31,301 nucleotides of DNA from Nephromyces sp. MM_2019. Lineage: Eukaryota > Apicomplexa > Aconoidasida > Nephromycida. The position numbers and the translations under genes were made by a program. The DNA is taken from positions 1-31,301 of the forward strand of contig JADHZB010000211.1 in the NCBI GenBank assembly GCA_015657535.1. Direction: 5' to 3'. Every line of letters begins with the position of its first letter. The stretch's first letter is position 1. The notes under the pieces were generated by a model. The model saw only the letters and a program-made list of their open reading frames with translations, had not been told where the DNA came from and did no database searches. Below, one piece after another: positions 1 to 10,900 of this stretch.

Positions 1-149
1 AGGGTTAGCATTCCACTGTAGCTACCTGGAAGCTCATATATAGCATAAATCGGTGATGACAGCTCTACAGTAGGTAGGGCCGGGCCTAGCGCCCACTTGG
101 CACGCTGCGGAGCCCAAATACCACGATTTGTTCCACAAACCACGCATAC

Positions 150-290
150 GCACACACACACACCAACTCACGCACGCACACACACACACCAACTCACGCA
201 CGCACACACACACACCAACTCACGCACGCACACACACACACCCACTCACGCACGCACACACACATACCCACTCACGCACACGCAAATACA
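150..290. repeat. 26-bp CA-rich minisatellite
   Basis: About five tandem copies of a 26-bp unit start near 163, 189, 215, 241 and 267. Each begins CCAACTCACG or CCCACTCACG and continues into CA dinucleotides. Long open frames over this block (His/Thr-rich) are artefacts of the repeat and are not genes. Confidence 0.85.
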
Positions 291-339
291 CATACACACG
301 CAAATGCACACACCTACACTCCACTACAGAATAACCTCA

Positions 340-887
340 TTAGATAAGCAGGATACTTTTCGTGGATTTTCGCGCAGAACCGCCACCAAAAAATAGCGAC
401 AGCATCTTCTTCGTTGAGGAAGCTTTTCAGCCGGTAAAGTTCGCTGAGTTCCTACTCTTCAATCGTTAAGATTAGTAATTTGCATTGATGCCTCCCATTT
501 TCCCCTAAATCCCGTCCTTTTCACGTCCAATTTTTCGCTTTTTCAGCCTTTCTCTTTTATTTTTCTCGTTTTCATTCTTCATGTCTCTAGTTTCTTTGAA
601 AAGAACGTATGCACACTCGAAAAAAATAAAGAAATTTCCGTAAGAAAGCAAGCTTCTTGAGGATTTTTGCTAACGTACGGAATTTTCCTCTTCATTCTCC
701 CACTTCTAATGTTATCCATTGAAAGGAATTTTACTCCTCTTTTTCCCGCTTCTTCTGTTTATTTCCTTGAAAAAGCAAATTTTTCCTCTTCATTCCTCTT
801 CTTCTAATTCCCCTCAAAATACACGGAAATTTCTCCCAAAATAATCGGGAAATGTAAGTTTTCCCACACATTTCCTCCAAGCAGAGG
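340..887 (+). promoter_or_regulatory. Upstream region of the Tic20-like gene
   Basis: No convincing gene is seen here. The stretch is T/C-rich with loosely repeated pieces such as AATTTTCCTCTTCATTC near 680 and again near 780. Similar TTTCCATCCTC pieces occur upstream of the other plastid-targeted gene near 25285 and 25357. It probably holds the promoter and 5' untranslated region of the gene at 888, but no defined core promoter element was recognised. Confidence 0.4.
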
Positions 888-3800
888 ATGAAGATGGCGG
901 AGAAGTTTTACTTGCCTCATCCACGTAGCGCCTCACTTCCCTCTTTTAGATTATTCGCATACGTACGTAATCCACTGTACATGCTCCTCTCTTTGTGGTT
1001 TTTACTCGACTTTTTCACATCAACCTCTGATGCCGGTTTCTCCGCCTACAAAAAACGTCAATTTCCCGTTCTTCCGTTGCATCTTCAAGCTTTCCTTCTC
1101 CCTCATTGGCAGCCATCACACACTGACAGCCCCTTTCATCGTCTTATTCAAGAAAAACGATATTTTTGCGCAAAAGCTGAAGATTCCCCCAGAAAACCCT
1201 TATTTTCCGCTTCTAAGCGTGTAAAATCCCAACTTTTTGGTGAAATTTCATCAGATAAACCCCTTCTTCATCTCCTCCATCAGCAATGGAGAGGAAACCT
1301 CCCCCATAAATTTCTTCAGCTTGAAGATTCCATCCTTTACTCCCGAAAATTGAGCAGACCACACACACACACCCCCTTCGGTAGCTCTTGCAAAGACACC
1401 CCCTCCAGCAGCTCTCACACACACACCTCCTCTTCCGACTATGTAAAGAAGTTTGCAGCTCACACTTTTCAGTTTCTACATTTCACTCCCTCTTCTTCAC
1501 TTCAATCTGCTGATTTTCTGAGGCGAAGAGGTTTCACCTCGTCGGCTGCAAGGAATTGGGGGGTAAGAAGGGGGGTGAATCCTTTTGAGGGGGTTGCTAG
1601 TCTTCAGAGCAGAGTTTGGGGGAAGGGGAGAAGGAGAGTGCAGTTTTCTAGGCTTCACGCTTCTCTTGAAGATGATGAGGAAACCTCAGAAACATCAAAT
1701 GAGAATGAAGCGGAAAATGAAGAATCTTTAAGTCCTCAAGTCTTTCATCGGCTTCTTTCTGCTTTTTCATATGTTTTGCCTTTGATCGATACTTTGCAGG
1801 TGAGGGGTGTGGGGGGGGTTAGTGGGGTGAATTGGGGGGTTTGTGGTGTGCGAGGTTTTTGGGGTATGTGGGGGGTGTGAGGGGTGCATGTGGGTGGGTA
1901 ATGGGGGGTTTGGGAGGTGTGAGAGGGGGCGTGTTCGGTATGCGGAGTTTGTGGGGTATGTTTGCAGTGCGAGAAGTTTCCGGGGTATGTGGGGGGTGTA
2001 GGGGGTATGCTGTATGTGTGGGGAGTGTGTTTGGTGTATTCCAACTGTTTTACTGTGAAATATTTGTGTGTCGGCACGCACCACCTATCAAAAAAAGTTT
2101 CCACACACTCTGAGACTTTCAAGTTCACTAGCAATCTCATGACGAAATATTCCTCTCTGTCAAGTTCCTCACGCACAGGGAGGTGTACAGCCACCTCCAA
2201 TTACCGCTTTAAAGTTGAATTTTCGAGGCTTCTCTCCCCTCCAAAGTGAAATAGTGGGTGTATGTACACTTCCCAAGCCCCCCAAAGTTTCTCACACACA
2301 AATTCTGTCTTCCTACTCTTTTCTTAGGGTTTCTTGGTGCCTATAATGCTCAAATTCCCTGAATCGAAGGGGTTTTTAGCTCCCATCAACTACGCCCTCT
2401 CAGTGTATTCCTCCATTCCGATGCTCTCATTTGGTGTGTTTTCTGGAACTTACATGGCTTTTGTTAGAAAGAATATCTTCGAGGTTCCTTACTTTGTTCG
2501 GTATAATATTATGCAGGTGATTGTAGGGGGTTTGTTGGGAAGTTTGGTGGGAGGTTGAATGCATGGATCTGCATAATGCTTTGTGGGGGGTTTGGTGCTT
2601 GTGGGGTGGTAGCCTTGCAGGCAACCATTCTGAAGATTCTTTCATTTGGAGGGTTGGTAGATGGAGTTCAGGCTGCTTTTCAGGGAGGTTTTAAGAACTG
2701 TAGTTTGCTTTTATGTCTGTGCATGAGTTCGTGTGTGTATGCACGTAGTACCCCTGGCTGTAGATTCATGTCCTTCCTTTGGTTTTTTCGTATCGCTGTT
2801 TACACTCTAGTGATGCTCCACGCCTGAATGTGTGTGTGTGCAGGTTTGTTTTCTTCAATCTCCATCTTCATCTATTTCGTCTACATCTTAAATAATCAAA
2901 ATTCTTCAATTATAACGTTATTTCTGCTAAAACTAAGCCTTTTTATACTGCCTTTCCCACACACTCTAGCAATAATATCCAGGTTAATATGCACACAAAA
3001 TCATACTCATAAATCTCCAAAAGCATTCCCCCACATGCAAAATATACCCTCCACACACAAAATGCACCCCCCTCTTCACCCCTCTTCACCCCATTACACC
3101 CTCCTGCACCCCCAACACCCCCCCAATTTTCAGGCCCTAATCCTCTCAATGTTCCAATACGCTACGACGATGATATTCTTCCGAATTTTCCCCTTCAACC
3201 ACCTCGAGGAATCCCCAGTTACAGACGTTATGATGCTGACTGTACTCCTCTCAGGCTTTGGGATGATCTTCAATAGCTTCTTCACCTCTCTGCTGGGGAA
3301 GTAAGCTTTTTATTGATAGCAGAGAGTCTTCAAAATCTCCTTCTTTGATGTTTTGTAGGTTTTTGCGTGTGTGTAATGTGCGCGTAGGTGTGTTGAAGTG
3401 TGTGTGCAGTGTGTGTGCAGGTGTGTGTATGTGTGTAGTTTGCGTGTGTAGTGTATGGAGGTGTCGGCGTGCGTTGAAGTGTGCGCGGAGGTATGTTGGG
3501 GTGTTTTAAGGTCTGTATTGTTGAGATGTGTGTGGAGATGTGCGTTAAATTGCGTGTGCTGTTGAAGTGCATATGTTGTTGAGGTGTGTGTTCAGCTGGT
3601 TGCTCAGGTTTTGATATGTGTGAAAGTTTGTGCAGGCGACGGTGCATTTGCATGCGTTGGTGTGCGAAGCTGCTGTTGCTCTTGTGGAGTTGTTGGTGTG
3701 TGTACGTGTGTGCGCGCGGCTCTTCAAGGATACTAAGGTGTTGCTTAAGCCTTACTATACAACCACACAATATCCACTCTTTACGTATGTCTGGGGATAT

Positions 3801-3958
3801 TTCACTCATTGAGAAAAGAGAAACTCGTCATGCAGAGTAAGAAAAGCCACACACACATACTCATAGGCACACACACTTTTTGCAGGTATCCCACTATACC
3901 AGTGATATCCGAGGCGGTAAACATGCACATCGGAGACAAACCAGCTGATGAGCCCTGA
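888..3958 (+). CDS. TIC20: Tic20-like plastid inner-membrane translocon protein
   Basis: Exons 888-1799, 2328-2516, 3134-3300 and 3886-3958 join in phase through GT-AG introns to give about 446 residues. Tic20 is a four-helix membrane protein of the plastid protein-import machinery. The C-terminal third shows the family pattern: FHRLLSAFSYVLPLIDTL (helix 1), a second helix around NYALSVYSSIPML, the motif FVRYNIMQALIL leading into helix 3, and a last helix ending FFTSLLGKYPTIPVISEA. The first ~280 residues are a leader: a hydrophobic segment (about 29-43, LYMLLSLWFLLDFF) followed by a Ser/Lys-rich stretch, as in bipartite targeting to a four-membrane plastid. ATG at 888 opens the frame, but ATG at 981 (residue 32) would place the signal peptide exactly at the N terminus. 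Intron 1 holds TG runs and a GTGTATGTACAC element. Confidence 0.88.
2258..2269 (+). repeat. GTGTATGTACAC near-palindrome in Tic20 intron 1
   Basis: This is a copy of the dispersed 12-bp near-palindrome found across the window. It sits 58 bp upstream of the exon 2 acceptor. Most other copies are also intronic. Function is unknown. Confidence 0.7.
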
Positions 3959-4002
3959 AGAGACCCCCTATAAATGTGTGGCGAGTGTACACATACACAA
4001 CA
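3959..4002. other. Tic20 3' flank
   Basis: This is the short spacer after the Tic20 stop codon. It contains GTGTACACATACAC, a looser relative of the dispersed palindrome. No clear AATAAA signal was seen. Confidence 0.35.
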
Positions 4003-4953
4003 CCCTGAAAGAGTGTTTTTCTCCCACTAAAGCATGATTCATCCTCCACAATACCCACACAGTTTGATAGAATCAGCTGCTCAAGGATAAGCTACACACA
4101 ACATCATCAATCCCAAGTGAGTGTTCCCTCAGCTACAATTTGCAAGCCTGACTGTACCATTGATATTTCGCGTTTGTGGGTGTGTGTGCGTGTGCAGGTA
4201 TGTGTGTACCTCTCTGTTTCTCTGTGTTAGTCTACATGTGTTTTTTTCTCTCTATTTGATTCTGTGTGTGCTTCTCTGTGCTAATCTCAGTGTGCGTGTG
4301 GTGGGTGCACGTACATCGCCAAATTAAAAGCAGAAAACTCTACTCTTTTATTATCGAGGGAAAGCTTAAAGAGTAGACTGCTCTGGATATGCAGTGTGCG
4401 CAAGAGAACTCTTTCTGCCTATTTAAGAAGGCGGATTTTTCGTTAAGCTTGAAGGGGAAAGCTGCGTGTGAAGAGAAGAGTATAGCATTCCACCGGATAT
4501 AAGCTTCTATGTACTGTGAAGATGAGCGTATGCACACTGATGATGCAACTTCTCCGGTTTAGCTCGAAGCCAAAAAAATAGCAGTGAAGTGGGTATTATT
4601 GTGTAGAGAATATTGGCCGTAATTTGAGGGTGTGTGTGTGTACGTGTAGGCTTGTGTGTATGTATATGGTTGCGTGTAACCGTATGGTTATGCATCTGCG
4701 TAGGGTAGTGTACGTGCACGGGAGTAGGTGGGTATCTGTGTGCGTGCGTTTAGGATTTCGTATCTGTGTGTGTGCGTAGGATGTACATCTGTGCGCCTGC
4801 TTATACAAGAGCTAGTAACACTCCTTCGCATCTTCAAACATGGAAATCTGTTTGCTCAGCCTAAAAAGTATGTGGGTGCGTATGTGCGTATGCGTGTGTA
4901 TGCTCCAGCTAAAGCAGCTAGTAACTAGCGACGCGATCAAAGGAGGAGTTTAA
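4003..4953 (+). CDS. Unrecognised multi-exon gene (3' exons clear, 5' part uncertain)
   Basis: The last two exons are well supported: 4780-4871 (reads CTSVRLLIQELVTLLRIFKH and on to AQPKKY) and 4909-4953 (LKQLVTSDAIKGGV, stop TAA). They join in phase 0 across a 37-bp GT-AG intron. A probable preceding exon runs from about 4402 to 4469 (CAQENSFCLFKK to AACEEK) and joins in phase 1. Farther upstream an open frame without an ATG covers 4006-4190, and two readings of the 4137-4177 exon are possible, so the start is not fixed. Introns are TG-rich on the plus strand, as expected for a plus-strand gene. The stop lies 27 bp from the SRP68 stop on the other strand, so the transcripts must overlap or terminate very tightly. 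No family was recognised. Confidence 0.45.
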
Positions 4954-4980
4954 GCAAAGAAAACCTCTTGGAAGGATATT

Positions 4981-7900
4981 TTAGCTCCACCAGGCCTTTA
5001 AACGCCCAATAAGACCTGCAACGCGATAACATGAAGAAGATGAAGAAGAGAAACAGCAGAAGAGCAAGAAGCGAAGAAAAACAGAATAAGAGAACGAATA
5101 ACATCGAGAAGAGGAGGTAAACACAAAAAGATCACACACACACACACATGCTCTGGTAGGAAACACACCTGCAGCAGGCTGATCAGCCGTCATTAAGCGA
5201 TGAGATATGTCTGGGGCTTGATACGAAGTGCTGGCCTGTATGTACACGGGAACTTTCGATTTCTTAGGCATAAGAGCGTGTGTGTTACTTACGTAAACAC
5301 ACCAGATCGAACACACTACGAGAAAGAAAAGAGCTATCAGCTCAACTGTATAGCATAAGAAGTTGGCGTGCGTATGCCTCGATGAGAAGAAAACTTCCTA
5401 AAACTTTGGCATATCACACACACTAAGCTTGAAGCGTGGAAGAGACGATTTCGCATGGAAAAGCCGGAAGAGGTAGGAGCTTACAGCTATAACGCTGACG
5501 ATGGTGGAAGAAACGAGGTGTGTGCAGGCACTTGTGTGTGTGCTGATGAGTGTGCGTGTACACTGATGTATGGCGCAGGAAATGTGGTGCGTGTATGTAT
5601 ACTCATTGCTGCAGTTAAGAACTAGCAATGTGTGTGTGTGCGCCCCCCGCAGCATATAAATCTGCTTCTTCAGTGAAGCTGGCAAACTCACCATATCGAG
5701 CAATAAGGCGCGACATTCTAACATCTCCGGCTGAGGCGGAAAACTGACTCCGTCAGCGAGCGTCAGACTCTACACACACAAGAAGGAAGCGCACACACAT
5801 AATGAGTAAGTCCACATAACGCCAAACATACATTGAGAAACACGCACACAATGACTAACTAAACACACAAAGAGGAAATTCACAGGCACTACGCAACACA
5901 CACACAATACCTTCAATTTTTCCATGTCTAGGGGCTTTGCCTCAAATCGCTCCTTCATGCTGGTATTCGCGTCTGAGCGTATATACTAACCTCCAGATAT
6001 TGCTATTCTCCACGTAAACAGATGAAACACACACACAATTCGCTCCATCAAGTTTGCTCCCTACCCAGTATGAGCATGGGAACACAATGCATCAGCCTAA
6101 AACAGGAAAAAATAATCAATACACTACAAAAAACCACCACCCCTATCAAAACCACCACCCCCCTAGCAAAACCACCACCCACTTTTCAAAGTCTCTGCCC
6201 CCCTATTAAAATTTCCACCCCCCACCAAAACCCCACCCCCCTCTCAAAACCTCCAACCCCACAGCCGAAGACTTCACATCATATCGGAGCAAGCAATCAT
6301 CGAGTTTGCCTCCTCATAATTTGTGTGTGAATGCCTTTACCTTTTACGAAATGATACAAGTACACACTCAGTAGTCGATTAGCTTGAAGGAAGATGAACT
6401 CCTGTGAACAAGCAAAAAAGCAGCACCAAAATAAACACAAGAAGATGTATATACACTGAGAACCTACAAAGCGTGGCAGATCAAAGAGTCGAGAAGGTGC
6501 ATACAAAGCTAACACACATATATACACTATAAATGAGGCATCAAGAGAGTCGAGAGGGTGTATGCACACTTGGCACACACGAGTTTCAGCATCACCCGAG
6601 GGTACGTACACCCCCCGAGCTTTTCTAACGCTTCAATAGTCATCAAAATAAAGCAAAAAGCTTCAATTTAAAGATTTTAGCCGCACACACACCCACAACT
6701 TGGAAGAAGCGTTAAGAGAATCGCTAACCAGCAGCCGATTAAAGAGTCCATTCAGGCGCCCAAATAAGTCCGATGAATCGAAGCTCTACGCACACGGAAA
6801 CACACAAAGAAACATACAATTTACAGGCATTCGCAGCATCGTTGGAGCTTTAGATCAAAGCCTTTCACCATGAGCTCAGGGTATATACACACACACACAC
6901 ACAGAAATACCGAAGAACAGACGCTGCATGTCAACATCTTCATAAGCTGAGGTGTACGTACACTGAGAATAAGATGAGATATAGTGAGTTACCTTTGATT
7001 TTAGCACCATCTTTTTAGCCAGTACCCATCGAATCAGCTCTGAACACACACAGGCAGAGAGATGAAGATAATACACACACAAGGGTGAAAGGAAAACAAA
7101 ACACAGCATACACACAAGTGGAGAGATCAAGAGAGCATGTCAGATTAAGCATAAGGCGCAGCCTGACATGTAGAAAAAGCTTCCAACACACAAAGAGACA
7201 GTTATACATACACAGAGATACACAAAGAGAGGCACAGATGCACACGCATAGATATAAACATACACAGATACACACAGACAGATACACACACAGCATAAAA
7301 ATAAACTCAATTAACGAGTCTGCTACAGTACAAAACAGCTAATCGCCTTGATAAAGCAAACACACATAGCCTCTGCTGCATTTGCCAGAGTGTGTATGTA
7401 CACCCATCGATATACACGTAGGACACCACTTCACACACTTCAGGGTGATGTAGCAAGCCAACTTACGCTGAGCCTCAGCAAATCTCTCAAGAGAAGCAAA
7501 GAGTAGAGAAAGGAAAGTTGCCCTGAAAATGAAGATATGTGGAACTTTAGTCAACACTCATACACACACACGTACACACATACACACACTAATATAATCA
7601 ATGTACAACACACAAAACGACCCACATGTGCAGTAAATGCAAAAAAATGTAGAGTGAGCGATTTTTGTGCACACACATATGTAGTCGATGTCTACATACA
7701 CACACACACACACATGCTAACCTGCAACATTTGACAGCTTCCAAGCAAAATGTAAATAAGCAGGAAATTTCATTTGATTCATCATCTAAGTCAATCCGCT
7801 GATACATTTTCTCTAATTCCTGCAGAAATGATGAAGATCATGATGAAGAAGATGAAGAATATGATGAAGAAGAGAACGAGGAAGAAGAAGACAAAACTAG

Positions 7901-10900
7901 TAAAAACAGGGAAAGCCATGAAGAAAAAGCAATAAGAAAGTAGGTTTATACAAATTGAATTAAGCATTTAAGAGCTAGAGAAAACACACAGCTCACACCA
8001 CCAAAAAAACACACGCATAATATGAAGCAAAAAAAGTACTGCCTGCTTGCCTGTTTAAGGATATCTGCAAAGCGCAGACCTTCTTCACTGCGAATTTGTT
8101 TTAAAGAGGCTGAAATAATACCGCGAATACACAGTTAAAACAACGAAACTTCGCGCACGCACGCAAACATATCACACACATACACAAAGTAAGAATACAC
8201 ACTCGCACACATCTAACCAGAGCACACACACAGACACACGCAATAAAGATCCTCACACTGTAAAAGACGCCTTGAAACAAAAAAAAATCCCAAAAACCTA
8301 GACAGAGATTCCACCCAAAAACGTCAAAATCTGATGAAGAAACAGCAACTTTTCATGAAAAAGAGGAGATTCTTTGCAAAAGAGGATCTTCAACCTTCAA
8401 GAGAAATCCCTTTCAAGAAGGTTAGTGCCAGGAGAATTGTCCTTTCTATGCTTATCAGCCTTTGAAAATCAGACACATATTCTGCACACACACAAAACCT
8501 CAATTTTATTGCGTTTTAATAGTGTGAGAGAGAGTGGAGAATAGAGAAAAGGGGTGTATGCACACACAAAAAAGCAAACTTCACGGCTTAAAGTGTATAA
8601 ACTTAAGGAAAATACCTTGAAAAGCTTCCAAATCGCTAAAAGTAAATTCACAGCCCTGAAAAGATCAAAATACAAGAAAAAGCAAGATAAAACACAAAGA
8701 AGTAGGAAAGCAAGAAGCTGGAGATAAACCACGAAAAACAGCGAAAGAACATGAAGAAAATGAAAAAACATCAAAAACCCCTCAAAAAACCCCCCAGTAA
8801 CCCACAAAAAACATTGTCAAACCTGCAAGATATCCGATTGAAACTCCAAGAGAGTTGTATTGAACAAATTGAAGATTTCGTCGTATCTGCGAGATAAAAA
8901 AGATAAAAAAACGTAAAAATTCAAAAAATTGAAGATAAAGATGTTGTACTACTCACGTCGAAACTATCGCCTCTTCACTCTTCAAATTGTCATCTAAAAA
9001 CTCGGAAACTGCCAACTTTTCATCACCAAAAACTTCCGTTGAAATGCAGTTTTCTTCCAGCTTTTGACGACACGCAGAAAACGATATCCAAAGTTTTTCC
9101 TGAAGAAAAGGGGGGGTGAAGAAGGGGATAAAGAGGGGGGTGAAGAGGGGGATGAAGAGGAGAAAAACAGAAGAAGTTTATGAGGCTAACCGTTGGAACA
9201 GCAATTCGGCGTCCACGATGGAAGAGCTCCCTCAGAGTGCCACCTTCAGGTGCCTGCGAGAAGAAAAAACGACGGTGTATGTACACCGAACACACACAAG
9301 AGAAGCATGCTCAAAAGCTTACTTCTTCAGGTCAATACAGTTGCTTATATACTATAGGATATTGACCGAAGTTTGCACATAAACTAGTATTTATACAGCT
9401 TATACGAATAGGCTAACCACGCATACACACACGCACACTTGAGACTAGTAGAGTCAACCATGTGAAAAAAGAAACACACAAAAAGAAAGCCGCCATGAGA
9501 TTACACACACAGCGACTCATTATGAGAACACGTACACATAGCCAGCAAGCCATCATGGGAGTACACATACATCAAGTCATCATAATAACACACGCATGTG
9601 CACGAATCAAATATGCTCAAATATCCTTTCAGTGTACTTACAGCCTCTTTCACATTTTCTTCAACTGGAACTTCAGAACTTTTCTTCAGCCTCTGGTGCT
9701 GCTGCAAGGAATGCAAAAGCATAAATATGCACCCATAGCAGAGAGCACACACATGCAACACAGCACAAATAACGCACAACACACAACACGCCACGCACAA
9801 CATACCATACACAACACACCCCAAAAACCACACACAACACATGCAGATAACGAAGATGATTTTAACTCATCTCGCCAGTGTATGTAAACCCCTTTATCAG
9901 TACGCACGCGCGCCCATTATCACAGTTTCTTACCTTTCCATCAATCGAGCTGGTCTTCAAGTTAAACTGGCATAGCCTTAAGTAGGGTTCAAAGTCTTCA
10001 AGCTACGCACACACACACACAGGTATCACACACACGGTTGTTACAAACAGGGCTCACACACACAGGTTTTACACAAAGGAGACAGGTAGCGCAAAGACAC
10101 GGATATTGCACACACACAGACACGGGTATCACCCACACACAGCCAACTCACCCTTAACTGGAAAGCCCTCTCTTCATTCAAATTAGTAGCAAAAAGCCTT
10201 AACTGAGATACCAGTGTGTGAGCTTTCCTCAAACACTCAAGAGCTTCGCTCCAATCCTCAAGCTCCATCAACACCAACGCACTCATCCAGGCAGCATATG
10301 ACTGTAGGCGCACATACACACAAAGCAATGCAGGAAGCAGAAGGTTCCGCTTTAGAAGCAAAAGTAAGCATTCCTATGTACTTCAATAAGTGTGTGCGAA
10401 ATCTGAGTTTTCTTCAAATTTGAGCAGTTGGTAGCACTCTTCTACAGCGTGTATAGGCATGTGTGTGCTTACATTCAAGTTCTCCTCAATATAACCCATG
10501 TGTACATGCGCTTGCATGCCTGCAAGTTCCCCTTAATATCCACTGTTTGAGTGTGTGCGTGCACCCCTCCAACACCACCTCTTTTCCTAGGATAACGTGG
10601 GAGAGGGCGATGAGCGTCGACTATCCTTGCAGTTATGCAGCAGCTTCTAACTGCTGCTACACACACATAGTTTTGCACACAGTAATATGGTGATTCCACT
10701 GGCATAACCATCACTTCCAAATCACCCCACACACCAACACACGCACACTCTGATAACTACTACTATGAGGAGCTTGGTGGGCCCTCCAGTATACCCTAGC
10801 AAAACCCATCCTCCCCAAAATCTTCACCCTCCTAACATATAGCATCCCAGCCTCACTACTCCCTCCTACCTGAGCATCCATGTAGGTTTTCCCAGAGGCA

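Noticed and set aside
1..8. AGGGTTAG at the window start, resembling a telomere repeat
   Set aside because: There is only one unit, with no tandem TTTAGGG array.
150..290. CRISPR-like array
   Set aside because: The units are contiguous low-complexity repeats without unique spacers, in a eukaryotic genome.
128..334. His/Thr-rich open frames
   Set aside because: Translation of the CA minisatellite; all such frames in the window were ignored.
2621..2700. Alternative Tic20 exon reading ATILKILSFGGLVDG
   Set aside because: Joining 2516 directly to 3134 gives YNIMQALIL, matching the family, and needs no extra donor. The piece lies in the intron.
6963..6992. A 30-bp intron in SRP68
   Set aside because: The segment is in frame and open, so the simpler reading is one exon, 7039-6911.
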